The position numbers and the translations under genes are program-made. A stretch of 55,275 nt of DNA from Methanosarcina sp. UBA289 (GTDB taxonomy: Archaea; Halobacteriota; Methanosarcinia; Methanosarcinales; Methanosarcinaceae). This document shows, piece by piece, positions 16,691 to 25,652 of the stretch (position 1 is its first letter; every line of letters starts with the position of its first letter). Below the pieces are notes generated by a model. It had not been told where the DNA came from. It ran no database searches and saw only the letters and a list, made by a program, of their open reading frames with translations. Where the stretch lies: positions 1 through 55,275 of the forward strand of contig DAKJ01000021.1 of assembly GCA_002496565.1 (NCBI GenBank). Direction: 5' to 3'.

Positions 16691-17120
16691 GATACTTCTC
16701 CCTAATTTCTGATATAATGCTCTTTAAAGATTCAGACATAATTTCAGTTTCTAGGAAAGTGTAAATGATTGAAAATCTGCTACCGTATAAGAGAATTTCA
16801 TGTGGTGCTAACTGAGAAATAAATCTTCTAGATATATTTTTAGGAACGAAGTATTTCCAGAACAAGAAATCTTCAATGCTTTCATACTCTATTGAGTAGT
16901 ATTTTTGATATTCTTTATATACATCTCGAGCAGATACAAACAAACCGTTATACAATCGTTTGATAAGACCTGCAGAGTAACTATCTTTCTTGACTCTTGC
17001 TACAGTAAAAAAATCATTTAACGTAGTATTTTCGGGGATACAAGCTAAAAAACCATCACTCTGATCGCTTGTTGAATAAAATTCATTTTTGCTTTTGTTT
17101 ATTGAAATAATCTCAATCAT
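16674..17120 (-). CDS. Unknown protein, distant paralogue of the TNSSST protein
   Basis: 148 residues with no family recognised. Its N-terminal half aligns without long gaps to the 123-aa protein encoded next: both have F-x3-10 Ser/Thr residues-F, twelve variable residues, FF, then V(K/Q)KDS and KRLY. The second half (YKEYQKYYSIEYESIEDFLFWKY) is aromatic and charged, with no counterpart. It lies 29 bases downstream of the STAND gene. Its Shine-Dalgarno is weak (GGATGA), so coupling to upstream translation is plausible. A role alongside the ATPase and radical SAM enzyme is inferred from position only. Confidence 0.65.
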   Translation of the reverse strand: MIEIISINKSKNEFYSTSDQSDGFLACIPENTTLNDFFTVARVKKDSYSAGLIKRLYNGLFVSARDVYKEYQKYYSIEYESIEDFLFWKYFVPKNISRRFISQLAPHEILLYGSRFSIIYTFLETEIMSESLKSIISEIREKYHENTN

Positions 17121-17149
17121 TATTTATCATCCGCTTGCATATTTAAAAG

Positions 17150-19804
17150 TTACAGCAGGTTATCAATTTTCAAATAATCTTTAAATTTGATATCAGTGTA
17201 GATGATCGGAGAAGATAATGTTTTTGAGACTAGAGAAGTTTTGTTTTTTATATATTTTTTTATAATTTCTGTTGATAGTTTCGGATCTTTATCCGCAATT
17301 TTGAGAAATACATCAAATGAAGAAATCATCTGAAAGCTTGTTGGTATGATGGGTGAAAGACAAATCAAAACTTCAAGCAGAGAATAATTTTCTTCTATTC
17401 TAAGATATTGTGAGTCGCATCTTTCTAATAGATTTTCGATACTTCTGCAAATACTTTCAAGATATGAAGAAAAAACAGGAGATACTAGACGATAGTAATC
17501 CTCTTTATCGAGTTTGGAAACTAAATCCAAAAATAACCAGATATTTAAATTTGGATAATCTGTTTTGTTTCTCCTATTCATTAAACCGATATGGATTTTA
17601 TTGACATTTGTTGAGTCATATTGAAAAAGCTTTTTTATTCTCTCAATGTCATCCTCGACAATAAGTGAATCATTAAGTGAAAAAATATTATTTAAGAATA
17701 GATCGTCATAATTATTTTTACTTTTAAGGAATTCCTCAATTTGAATATTGTTTTCGTTGCGTATAATGGTGAAAATATACTTTCCAATTCCTTCTGCTAC
17801 TTGCGACTCTGGGGAAATACATTTAGAATAATATTCTTTAAAATGATCAAAATCTGTAGGGGCAATTTTTTTAACAAGGAAATCAGCCAGGATGAAATCT
17901 CTGAACTCATCGTAAGTGAAATTGAGAACTTCTGAATAGTCACAAATTGAGGCTTTTTCAGGTAAATCTTTCTTTAGAATTACCCCTTCATTAACCAGAA
18001 TGTTGATGACGTTTTCCAAATCATCTGATAGTGAAGATATTGGTATATTAGAAAAAGTTGTTTTTGTAAGCATATAATATGCAAGTTCTTGGAGTAGTTT
18101 TATGTATTTTCTTTTAAATCCACTTTCAGGATATTTCTTTTCAAAAATTTCAATTATTTTTTCGTTATATTTCGAGAAGAGATCATAAAAGCGAATATCA
18201 TAAACCGGCTCGAGATAAACAATTTCATCATCTTCAGAGTTGCCATATACATCACAAAATAATCGTAGGATCAAAGGATTTTCAATAAAACGATCTCTAA
18301 CGTCATTATTCAGACAACATTCTATTTTATAACGTTTGAAATATGAATAAATCATATATTTTTTATGAATGGTAGGTATTCCTCTTGTCAGATCTTCGAT
18401 AAATATAGTTTTTTCTTTAAAACTCGCAGTTTTCAGATTTGAAAATCGTTGCTCAAAATATTCAGATCTACAAGTTAAGATAAATTTAACAGATGGTAAT
18501 CTAGTAAATTCTTCTATAAGACTCTCAAGCTGAAACCTAAAATCATTAATATGTGGATACTCATTAATTCCATCAATAATTATTATCAATGGTTTGTTGT
18601 CTTTTAAGCAGATTCTCTCGATATCTGATAATAAATTTACTACATTTCCACTGTAAGTCTTGCTAAAGCAATTTACAACGTATTCTTTTAAGGAAGTTGC
18701 CCCTTCGGCAAAATCGTAACCTGTAACATAAAAAGATAATTGCTTACGGCATTTCAAGGTCGTATCTGCAAAATTACAAACAAAATTGGTTTTACCTGAT
18801 GCTGCTTTTCCCTCGACAATTATAACCTGTGAAGTTATAAGTTTTAAATGTCGTTCAATTGACTCAAGCTCCCAACGAATGGAACTGTTATAGGTCCATA
18901 TCCAATGTTTAATTTCATTAAAAAGAAACGTATTAGAACCGTTTAAGAATTCTGAAAAAGATCTTTCTTTGTAAGGGTCCATTAATTCTAAATGCCGGAT
19001 AAGTTCCTTGACGTATTCTTTAAGAAGATTTGATCCATTTATAGCATCTTTGATAGTAGACGGTTTTTGAAATTCCACTGGCAACTCAATATTAAGTGCT
19101 TCTACTCCGAGTTTTGACAACATCTCATTGTACGAACATGTGTCAATTTTTTGTAAATCTTCAACAATTTTTTGTAAAAATAAGACTGGATCTGTAAAAA
19201 TACGAAGTTCGTCTTTAGCATGTGGAATCTCAGTAAAAACTTCTGGAATATACTTTTTTGAATTTTTTTCTCGCTGAATTTTATTTTCAGTTTTAAATCT
19301 CAAGTTTTCCTGAATACTGTATGTAAGCTGAATATTCCATAAATTTACCAAAGAACGATATACTTCGTGTTTTAAATCTTTTAAGTCACTAAATTCATTC
19401 CAGAAATTCCCATTAACATAGTCCCCAACTTCAGTTAAAAACTCTTTTTGTTTTGGATCTTCTGTCTCTCCTTCTTTTAAACTCTCAATAAAAATAAGTA
19501 TGATTTTTTTCTTTTCTCTAGCCTCACGATATTCTTCATGAGTTGGAGAAATTCCAATTGGACTCTTATCCCATCCATATCTATTTTTTGGATATATCCC
19601 TAAGTAAATATCACAACTATTTACTCCATTCAAACAAGCCTGTTGAGATGAACAATCCAGTGAAGGAGAGCTTTTTTGGTCAAGACGAATTACACTAAAT
19701 TTAAGACTTGAATCTTTTCCTAAGCTATTAATGGTTGCTTCAACTATGTCTCTTCGATCTTGATATCCTTCAATAATTGAACTAATGAATATTTTAAACT
19801 CCAT
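17150..19804 (-). CDS. DUF4062-NACHT/STAND P-loop ATPase
   Basis: 884 residues. The first ~150 match DUF4062: KIFISSIIEGYQDRRDIVEA, later GIYPKNRYGW and SPTHEEYREA, a TIR-like alpha/beta domain often placed at the head of STAND proteins. A linker follows, then a NACHT-type ATPase with Walker A EGKAASGKTNF (near residue 330) and Walker B LIIIIDGINEYP (near 405). An alpha-helical region of about 350 residues with no recognised repeat ends it. STAND ATPases oligomerise when a trigger is sensed and turn on an effector; many act in phage defence. Here the helical part would sense and DUF4062 would signal. It is the first gene of the operon, with AGGTGA before the ATG and a TTTATTTAAAATAA promoter element near 19840. 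Confidence 0.88.
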   Translation of the reverse strand: MEFKIFISSIIEGYQDRRDIVEATINSLGKDSSLKFSVIRLDQKSSPSLDCSSQQACLNGVNSCDIYLGIYPKNRYGWDKSPIGISPTHEEYREAREKKKIILIFIESLKEGETEDPKQKEFLTEVGDYVNGNFWNEFSDLKDLKHEVYRSLVNLWNIQLTYSIQENLRFKTENKIQREKNSKKYIPEVFTEIPHAKDELRIFTDPVLFLQKIVEDLQKIDTCSYNEMLSKLGVEALNIELPVEFQKPSTIKDAINGSNLLKEYVKELIRHLELMDPYKERSFSEFLNGSNTFLFNEIKHWIWTYNSSIRWELESIERHLKLITSQVIIVEGKAASGKTNFVCNFADTTLKCRKQLSFYVTGYDFAEGATSLKEYVVNCFSKTYSGNVVNLLSDIERICLKDNKPLIIIIDGINEYPHINDFRFQLESLIEEFTRLPSVKFILTCRSEYFEQRFSNLKTASFKEKTIFIEDLTRGIPTIHKKYMIYSYFKRYKIECCLNNDVRDRFIENPLILRLFCDVYGNSEDDEIVYLEPVYDIRFYDLFSKYNEKIIEIFEKKYPESGFKRKYIKLLQELAYYMLTKTTFSNIPISSLSDDLENVINILVNEGVILKKDLPEKASICDYSEVLNFTYDEFRDFILADFLVKKIAPTDFDHFKEYYSKCISPESQVAEGIGKYIFTIIRNENNIQIEEFLKSKNNYDDLFLNNIFSLNDSLIVEDDIERIKKLFQYDSTNVNKIHIGLMNRRNKTDYPNLNIWLFLDLVSKLDKEDYYRLVSPVFSSYLESICRSIENLLERCDSQYLRIEENYSLLEVLICLSPIIPTSFQMISSFDVFLKIADKDPKLSTEIIKKYIKNKTSLVSKTLSSPIIYTDIKFKDYLKIDNLL

Positions 19805-20043
19805 TTCCCATTTTCACCTATTAAACAGGATTATTATTTTAAATAAAGTATGTTCATAATAATTTCCACTACATGAAATACTTTTTGAAATTATAATGAA
19901 ATTATTATTCAACTTATCCCAAGATTCGATTATAGTATCAATTGCTGAATACCACAAGTAAGATATCTCTGCAAAAAGTGTGTAAAAACGTTCCAGATTA
20001 TTCCAAGGAAAATTATTTACAAAACATCCACAAACTTTGTAAC

Positions 20044-20316
20044 ATGAATTTCGGATTTTTGATTTTCCCAGGTCTCGAAGAGCTGGACCTTGGCGGCCCG
20101 TGGGAAATAATATCACTCTGTAGCAAGGGAATGTCCATAAATCCTCACGCCACTTTTGCGGATTGTCCTCCACTTGATTTTCTCCTGGTGCCCGGCGGCG
20201 AAGGCACGCGCAAAGAGGTAGATAATCAGTCTCTTATTCAACCCGTCGCCTGGCAGGCAAAATCCAGTAAAACTGTACCTTCAGTCTGTATTGAAATTTT
20301 TATTTGGGAGAGTTGA
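20044..20316 (+). pseudogene. Broken DJ-1/PfpI family gene
   Basis: Reading starts MNFGFLIFPGLEELDLGGPW, the opening of DJ-1/PfpI-type (isonitrile hydratase-like) proteins, and continues with DFLLVPGGEGTRKEVDN and SVC. It then runs into unrelated residues and a stop. Between the two recognisable parts (after IISLCSKGM) the usual intervening strand-helix segment is missing. Only about 90 of roughly 200 residues remain, so the gene is dead. The frame is open 34 codons upstream, but that part is not homologous. It stands next to the STAND operon promoter and may have been cut when that cassette arrived. Confidence 0.75.
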
Positions 20317-20405
20317 ATCAATCTAGCAAGAAGATAGTGCATATTCCTAGAAGGAAAAACACTTACAGGAAGATTCAAAAGGAAAAGAAAATAAAAAAGA
20401 ACAAA

Positions 20406-20660
20406 TTATCTGCGTTTTACTACTTTCTGTGCCGCTTTTTGTGCTGATTTCTCAGCGGCTTTCTGTGCTGCACATTCAGCTTTACCCTTTGGTGCCTTCT
20501 TTGCATTTTGTTCTTTTTGTGATTTAACTTTATCAAGGATTGACGTCTTTGCCGGCGAAGGTGTTCTCATTTTCTCTCTATTTGCATCATCTATAGCCTT
20601 TTTAGATTCCTTTTTGGTTTCAGTTTCTTCTTTACCGAAGATCTTACTCAATATGCCCAT
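20406..20660 (-). CDS. Small basic lysine/alanine-rich protein
   Basis: 84 residues, start MGILSKIFGKEE, then almost only Lys, Glu, Ala, Gln and Ser, ending in an Ala/Lys helix (AAEKSAQKAAQKVVKRR). No family recognised. Such composition suggests an extended or coiled protein that binds nucleic acid or membranes, but that is a guess. The perfect AGGAGG before the ATG argues that it is expressed. Confidence 0.6.
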   Translation of the reverse strand: MGILSKIFGKEETETKKESKKAIDDANREKMRTPSPAKTSILDKVKSQKEQNAKKAPKGKAECAAQKAAEKSAQKAAQKVVKRR

Positions 20661-20898
20661 TTTCTAAACCTCCTTTGCTTCCTTATAATACCTATTTCCA
20701 TGTTAATTAGCTCATTCTCTAAAACATGGAAGAAAAAAGCAGCGGGTAAAATTCAGCTCAATGTCGGTACTATCCGTCCGGTAAGTCATATGGAGTAATA
20801 CACATAATTCTACAAGCTGCTGAGTATTTGAGGAAAAGAGACTGAAAAATCCTCTAATCATTCAAAAAATATTTCAAGTCCCCAAAATATCTTATTAT

Positions 20899-20957
20899 CT
20901 CTCAAAACTTCTTTAACTCCCGGAAAACTCTCAAAAGCTTCTCAATTCCCTCAAAAT
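20899..20957. repeat. Two tandem ~29-bp repeats abutting the nitroreductase stop
   Basis: Two imperfect copies start CTCTCAAAACTTCT and CTCTCAAAAGCTTCT and are 29 and 30 bases long. The second ends one base before the nitroreductase stop codon. The rest of the 20661-20958 spacer shows no gene. Confidence 0.6.
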
Positions 20958-20958
20958 C

Positions 20959-21777
20959 TCACTGCCACATCACTTCAAGGGGTTTTCTGCGTGGGATTCC
21001 ATAGATCTTGTACCTGGGGTTGCCAAACATCATTGCGTAAGCAATTTTCCTTCCTGCGGGCAGATTGAGCTCCTTCTGAAGAGGTTCGTAGGACATGGCA
21101 GCCGCTGCAACAAAACCCGCCCAGCAGGTGCCGATTTCGAAAGCCGGCGCAGCTATATCAAAATGCGTGAGGGCAATGATAGCATCAATAGGTGCAATCG
21201 GGCTCTCTTCAGGAATGTGAGCGAATAGCAAATGTGGAGCACCCCGGCAGATGACATCGATTCCCTGTTCCCACGCGGAAATCAGCATCGGCACAAAGCT
21301 GCTCATCGGGTGTGGGGTGTTCAGCAGTGTTCTCATCCACTCGATAGTGAGCCCGGCAATTTTCTTTACTTTCTCCGAATCATGGATAACCAGCCACTGA
21401 ACTGGCTGCCCGTTACCTCCGGATGCAGCATAGCGGGCAATGTCGAGTACTTCAAGGATTTTCTCCTTTGGCACAGGCTCCCCGGTAAAATGACGAATTG
21501 ACCTGCGCTTCTTGAGATAAAACCCTATATTCTCGGGAGAGATAGTACCTGTATCTGCAGGCAGAAGAACTTTTTCGTCAGGGCGGAAATTCAGAATGAG
21601 AGCCTGAGACGGGCAGAAAACCTCACAGTGTCCGCAATACATACAGTGTGGAGCATTTATATCCTGAACTTGGGGAAAATGAGTTTCATCAACCTGATCG
21701 ATAAGACCAAAAGAGCATATCTTTACACAAACGCCACACTTTGTGCAGCGATCCTGATCAACAATAATGTGAGCCAT
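20959..21777 (-). CDS. Nitroreductase with N-terminal ferredoxin domain
   Basis: 272 residues. Residues 1-70 form a two-cluster ferredoxin (CTKCGVCVKIC and CMYCGHCEVFCP). From about residue 85 a nitroreductase-family FMN domain follows, with KKRRSIRHFTGEPVP, ASGGNGQPVQW and the C-terminal MMFGNPRYK. Ferredoxin and flavin in one chain imply electron flow from the Fe-S clusters to FMN and then to an organic substrate, which is unknown. The protein is cytoplasmic. I use the ATG at 21777, not the TTG at 21795, because the ferredoxin fold begins at AHIIVDQDRC. Confidence 0.9.
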   Translation of the reverse strand: MAHIIVDQDRCTKCGVCVKICSFGLIDQVDETHFPQVQDINAPHCMYCGHCEVFCPSQALILNFRPDEKVLLPADTGTISPENIGFYLKKRRSIRHFTGEPVPKEKILEVLDIARYAASGGNGQPVQWLVIHDSEKVKKIAGLTIEWMRTLLNTPHPMSSFVPMLISAWEQGIDVICRGAPHLLFAHIPEESPIAPIDAIIALTHFDIAAPAFEIGTCWAGFVAAAAMSYEPLQKELNLPAGRKIAYAMMFGNPRYKIYGIPRRKPLEVMWQ

Positions 21778-22129
21778 TATATCAAATCCTGTCAAAGTAA
21801 ATACATAAAACAGTCAGTGTTTATTTACTTTTCTTTTTTTCTCTGCATGTGAAACCTTATGAATTTGATAACTGCATGGGCAAAGCATAATTAACTGGAT
21901 TCTTTTCTTTTTCAGTGTTCCATCAAGTTAACCTTTATTTTAGTCTGTTGTAAACCTATTACTCTTATGTCTTAATTTTGTACCTTTTTACCCGACTCCT
22001 TTCAGAAAAGGAAAAAATAATCCCGGATATAATGGCTTTTCAGATTAAAACAAAGTGATTCTTGATCCTTGCCATTCCTGCCTGCTTCTGCTATTTACAA
22101 ACGGAGAGATTGCTAATATTCTATACTAT
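21778..22129. other. Spacer upstream of nitroreductase
   Basis: No gene is seen. The first 80 bases upstream of the nitroreductase (ATTATATCAAATCC and the pyrimidine-rich TTATTTACTTTTCTT) recur in altered form at 22972-23060. Confidence 0.5.
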
Positions 22130-22849
22130 TTACAGCAGATTTTCATCTGCCCATCTATCAAATACCTTCAATTGCTCTTCCGTATGGAAGTAATGCTCCC
22201 CATGCTCGAGAACTTTAACTGCTGCTTGATACCTTGCTGCAAATGCTGAGATTTCGTCCCATTCAGACAGATTATCGTCAGAACCGTATAAAATGGAAGT
22301 AGGTGCTTTCCATTCAAAACAAATCGGGTTTTCTTTCACATAGCAATAATAGTTCCATTCCAGTGTCTGTCCAATCGGCAACCGGATTTCATGCTCTGCT
22401 TTTAGTCTTTCTTCACTTACCTGGAAGCCTTCCATCATATTGTATATGATACGTTCCATATTGACGATGGGAGAGAGAAATAAACTTTGTTTTATGTTAA
22501 GGTCGTGATAGGCAAGCAGACTGAAATAGGCTCCCATGCTGCACGCAAACAAATGAATGTCAGATGCAAGCGACTTTGCAAATTCATAAACAGCTGTCAG
22601 ATCACTTACACAATTTTCTGGAATACAGGTATATTCCTCATTTACACGTTCACCGTGCATAGGCAGGTCAAAGCTTAACGCCTGGTAACCTTTTTCAACG
22701 GCTTTTTGTGCCATCATGGAAATTACGGTATCCTCTTTATTAGAAAGATTCCCATGAACTTCAATCAACAGCTTTTCACTCTGCTCTCCCCACAGGATGG
22801 CAGGAATACGAATTTTATTATTTGAGATATAAAAATGTCTTTTTTCCAT
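22130..22849 (-). CDS. Alpha/beta hydrolase
   Basis: 239 residues. The fold shows LLIEVHGNLSN (oxyanion-hole strand), a central nucleophile elbow FACSMGAYFS (Cys in place of the first Gly of GxSxG), then LYGSDDNLSEWDE (acid) and EHGEHYFHTEE (histidine). A carboxylester hydrolase is likely, substrate unknown. It lacks a signal peptide. The sequence reads more like a bacterial (Clostridia-type) protein than its neighbours, so transfer is possible, though I cannot test this. The Shine-Dalgarno before the ATG is weak (GTGAGAG). Confidence 0.8.
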   Translation of the reverse strand: MEKRHFYISNNKIRIPAILWGEQSEKLLIEVHGNLSNKEDTVISMMAQKAVEKGYQALSFDLPMHGERVNEEYTCIPENCVSDLTAVYEFAKSLASDIHLFACSMGAYFSLLAYHDLNIKQSLFLSPIVNMERIIYNMMEGFQVSEERLKAEHEIRLPIGQTLEWNYYCYVKENPICFEWKAPTSILYGSDDNLSEWDEISAFAARYQAAVKVLEHGEHYFHTEEQLKVFDRWADENLL

Positions 22850-22971
22850 TCTCTCACTTATCTACGAGCAAAAAATAAATTTCATTTGCATTCATTCGAC
22901 TCAGTTCCAAGATCTGGTGATAAAAGTCAGTGTAACATCACTACATAAATTTATAGTTTTATAATATGAGC

Positions 22972-23060
22972 TATTATATCAAATCCCATTAGGAATAGAT
23001 TTATTATCAGCAACAATTATTTACTTTTCTTCATTTCTCTGTTTGTGGAACATGGACGAT
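22972..23060. repeat. Diverged copy of the nitroreductase upstream region
   Basis: ATTATATCAAATCC, then TTATTTACTTTTCTT, TTTCTCTG and TGTGGAAC, occur here in the same order as at 21776-21860. The rest of the 22850-23182 spacer shows no gene. It looks like the leftover of a duplicated gene whose coding part has gone. Confidence 0.45.
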
Positions 23061-23182
23061 TTTTCAGACAACTTTATGTAATTAAACTGTTTTTAACATC
23101 CGATCGCCTTCAGACGAACAGGAACAAGCTAATAGCTAACCTTTACTCACTTTGACCATGGAAACGCTTTTTTGAATATATA

Positions 23183-24634
23183 TTACTCAATCGCTCTTTC
23201 ACTCACTTTTTCCGGGAAACCAATATACTCAAGCGCCCGATTCCGTATCCGGATCATATCCTGTTCTCGGGAGGAACTGTTATTTTGTATTGGTTCGGCA
23301 AAAGTAAGCGAAAACACAATTCTTCCACCAGCCCCGATCCCTCCGAGGATCAACGGAACAATTTCACTGATTGCCGGCAAAAAGACCATGCGATCTAGCT
23401 GTAGATTTCCGTATGTAGTTTGTAGATTCAGTTTTCCTAAATTTGAAGGAATTGTCCCGGGAGTCATGTTCTTGTTATTGTGTGTAAACGAAAATGCCAC
23501 ATTTTTTCTATCCTGAGCAAAACGTGACAGGTTGTCTGTCTGGGAATACGCTTCAGGAATAGCTTTAAATATTGGCCCAAAACTGGCAAAAGCGTCAATG
23601 AAAGACGGTTCAAATCCTGGGATTTCCAGGCCTGTCGAGTCCAGTTTTTCCACACGTTTGTGTACCTCCTGATGCAAAACAGCAGCGTTCTCCCAGAAGG
23701 TTTTTTTCACATCATAGGTGTAGGAGAAGCGCGGAGCTCCGACACAAAGGCAAAATACGTCGCCAACCGATGTAGTTGCATATCTTCTCAGGTCGAAGGG
23801 GACAGAAACCAGCTTGAAGTTTTCGGTAAATGGACCTAATATATCATTATGTGCTGCAATACATGCTGCAGTCACTGCCGACCCTACTGTAACTCCTTCT
23901 TTTCTGCATTTATCTAGAAAAATCTGTGACTCCTGGGTATCAAGCTCAATTAACACAGCGCCACACTTCATTTTTTCCCAGTAAGCTCTGGTGATAGCAG
24001 CATAATCTGCCTGGAAAAAGTAGTGTGGACTTTTTTTCCACTTCCTGTTAGCATTGTACACAAAAAGCTGAGTAAGAATTGTAGAGAGGGAAAAACCACT
24101 TTTCTTTGGAATTAATTTCATTATGTCGGGGGGATTGAGTACAGTGATCCTGCGTTCAGGGTCAGCATAATAGATTAAAATGTCACGGACCAGATTTGCC
24201 AGTGCCATCCCATCACAAATGCTGTGATTGCACATGACTATAAGATCTGATATTTCAGGAGAATGCAACAATATGAACCGGATCAAAGGACCTTTTTCCA
24301 GCTCAAACGGGACCCTTTGTTCGTATTGAATTTCTTCAAACCATTGAGTATTTGAAGTCATTTTTGTAACTCTCAATGGAAGAGCAGGAACATTATCATT
24401 AGAAAACCAGGCATTGTGTTGTTCATCGAATACGATTTTAGCTCCGACGAGTGGATGTATTCTGCGAACCGTATCCATAGCACGGAGTAGCTCATGTTCT
24501 GATACATTTCCGGCGATCCGTGCAACAATTGATACATTGCACCCTGGAGTAAATAGAAAAGCACGTTCAAGATTGGTTACCTGGCGTACACATCCAGGAA
24601 TTCCTGCACTATTTTTCGCACATTCATTCTGCAT
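23183..24634 (-). CDS. Condensation-domain-type acyltransferase (HxxxD)
   Basis: 483 residues of the CoA-dependent acyltransferase/condensation superfamily. The catalytic HSICDG (HxxxDG) lies near residue 150, after VMCN. Upstream are NLERAFLFTP and the HPLVGAKI core; a second-half motif FDLRRY matches the family's DFGWG-side region. Relatives are alcohol acetyltransferases, wax-ester synthase-like and NRPS-starter-like enzymes. I start at the ATG at 24634, which follows GAAGGTGAT; the frame extends 14 codons upstream. The upstream region carries nested inverted repeats (24693-24788), so regulation by one of the adjacent TetR proteins is likely. Confidence 0.82.
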   Translation of the reverse strand: MQNECAKNSAGIPGCVRQVTNLERAFLFTPGCNVSIVARIAGNVSEHELLRAMDTVRRIHPLVGAKIVFDEQHNAWFSNDNVPALPLRVTKMTSNTQWFEEIQYEQRVPFELEKGPLIRFILLHSPEISDLIVMCNHSICDGMALANLVRDILIYYADPERRITVLNPPDIMKLIPKKSGFSLSTILTQLFVYNANRKWKKSPHYFFQADYAAITRAYWEKMKCGAVLIELDTQESQIFLDKCRKEGVTVGSAVTAACIAAHNDILGPFTENFKLVSVPFDLRRYATTSVGDVFCLCVGAPRFSYTYDVKKTFWENAAVLHQEVHKRVEKLDSTGLEIPGFEPSFIDAFASFGPIFKAIPEAYSQTDNLSRFAQDRKNVAFSFTHNNKNMTPGTIPSNLGKLNLQTTYGNLQLDRMVFLPAISEIVPLILGGIGAGGRIVFSLTFAEPIQNNSSSREQDMIRIRNRALEYIGFPEKVSERAIE

Positions 24635-24692
24635 TATTACATCACCTTCACTTTCAATACCTGTCGAATTACACACTTTTTAGTGGGATATG

Positions 24693-24788
24693 CAATGTCC
24701 AGAAAAGTGAGCTAATTTTGTCTTTTGAAGGCAACTCCGGCTCTTCCTTCTAACCGAACTGTTCGGCTTCGGTTAGCTATGGACATTG
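24693..24788. promoter_or_regulatory. Nested inverted repeats, candidate operators of the acyltransferase gene
   Basis: Outer arms CAATGTCCA (24693-24701) and TGGACATTG (24780-24788) match perfectly. Inside lies a compact palindrome, CTAACCGAA and TTCGGTTAG (24750-24776), which itself contains CCGAA-CTG-TTCGG. The block sits 60-150 bases upstream of the acyltransferase start and downstream of a TetR gene. A TetR-type operator is the simplest reading. Confidence 0.6.
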
Positions 24789-24831
24789 TAAAGCAGTTTA
24801 TTATTGAATAAAACTTTGATTATTTTTTATT

Positions 24832-24847
24832 GATAGCATTCGCTATC
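24832..24847. repeat. GATAGC-ATTC-GCTATC hairpin, shared with 26623-26636
   Basis: A perfect 6-bp stem with a four-base loop lies 66 bases past the stop of the first TetR gene. The sequence around it (ATAGCAT-CGCTATCC-GAT) recurs at the equivalent place after the second TetR gene. It may terminate the TetR transcript. Confidence 0.5.
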
Positions 24848-24912
24848 CTGATTGTTGTTTCAATAATCGCATCATGGAATTTTCTGTGATCCCGTAATCA
24901 ATGACTCAGTGT

Positions 24913-25587
24913 TTATTGCTGAAAAGTTCGGTCTTGATTATCACACTTCTTTTCCGGCGACCGAGAAATTGCTGGACAGAGGAATTTTGGCAGCATCTTG
25001 ACATATGTATCGTAGCTTATTCCCTGTGCTTTAAAACTGTTTTTAATGGAAGGATCAGGGGCAACAACATTCAAACTAATCATCTGGATGTACATCCCAA
25101 GCAATATGGGATCCAGGTCATTTCTAATAGATCCATCCTCAATTCCCTCCCTTACAGCATAGTGCACAAGAGGCATATATTTCATAGAGAGTTCCATCAT
25201 TGTTCGCGCATTTTCTGGATCAATTCTCTGAAAGAGCTGGGGACCGAAAGTAGTAGCCATGTCGTTATATCCTGGATTTTCCTGTGAATATTCGATAAAC
25301 CACTGGATCATTATCTGAATTTTTTCGAAGCCTGTTTTCCCGTAGCTCATCTTTTCGATCATAGCTTCAACAAAATCGGTCCATTTTCGGGAGATGATGG
25401 CAAAAAAAAGTGAATCCTTACTTTTGAAATAGAAGTAAAGTGCACCTTTACTCAGTTCAACTTCCTGTGCTATTTCATCCATAGATACTTTATCATATCC
25501 CTTTGAATAGAACAGCCTCTCGGCTGCGTCTAAGATTTCATTGCGTCGTTTCTCTTTTTTTCGTTGTTGCCTGCCTGTGACTACCAT
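24913..25587 (-). CDS. TetR/AcrR family regulator
   Basis: 224 residues. The DNA-binding domain reads KVSMDEIAQEVELSKGALYF then YFKSKDSLFF. Its ligand domain (EYSQENPGYNDMATTFGPQ, APDPSIKNSFKAQGISYD) resembles the second TetR protein of the cluster (26726-27370) along its whole length; the two are paralogues. I use the ATG at 25587, after CAAGGAAAGATT, in place of the start seven codons upstream. It sits between a hydrolase gene and an acyltransferase gene on the same strand and probably controls itself and one of them. Confidence 0.9.
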   Translation of the reverse strand: MVVTGRQQRKKEKRRNEILDAAERLFYSKGYDKVSMDEIAQEVELSKGALYFYFKSKDSLFFAIISRKWTDFVEAMIEKMSYGKTGFEKIQIMIQWFIEYSQENPGYNDMATTFGPQLFQRIDPENARTMMELSMKYMPLVHYAVREGIEDGSIRNDLDPILLGMYIQMISLNVVAPDPSIKNSFKAQGISYDTYVKMLPKFLCPAISRSPEKKCDNQDRTFQQ

Positions 25588-25630
25588 AATCTTTCCTTGT
25601 ATTTCCACTGTGAGTCAATTTTTAACTTTT

Positions 25631-25652
25631 AGTCGATTTTCGACTTTAAGTC
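25631..25652. promoter_or_regulatory. Overlapping palindromes upstream of the first TetR gene
   Basis: AGTCGA-TTT-TCGACT (25631-25645) overlaps GACTT-T-AAGTC (25642-25652), about 45 bases upstream of the regulator's ATG. More GTCAA half-sites flank it. Position fits autoregulation. Confidence 0.5.
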
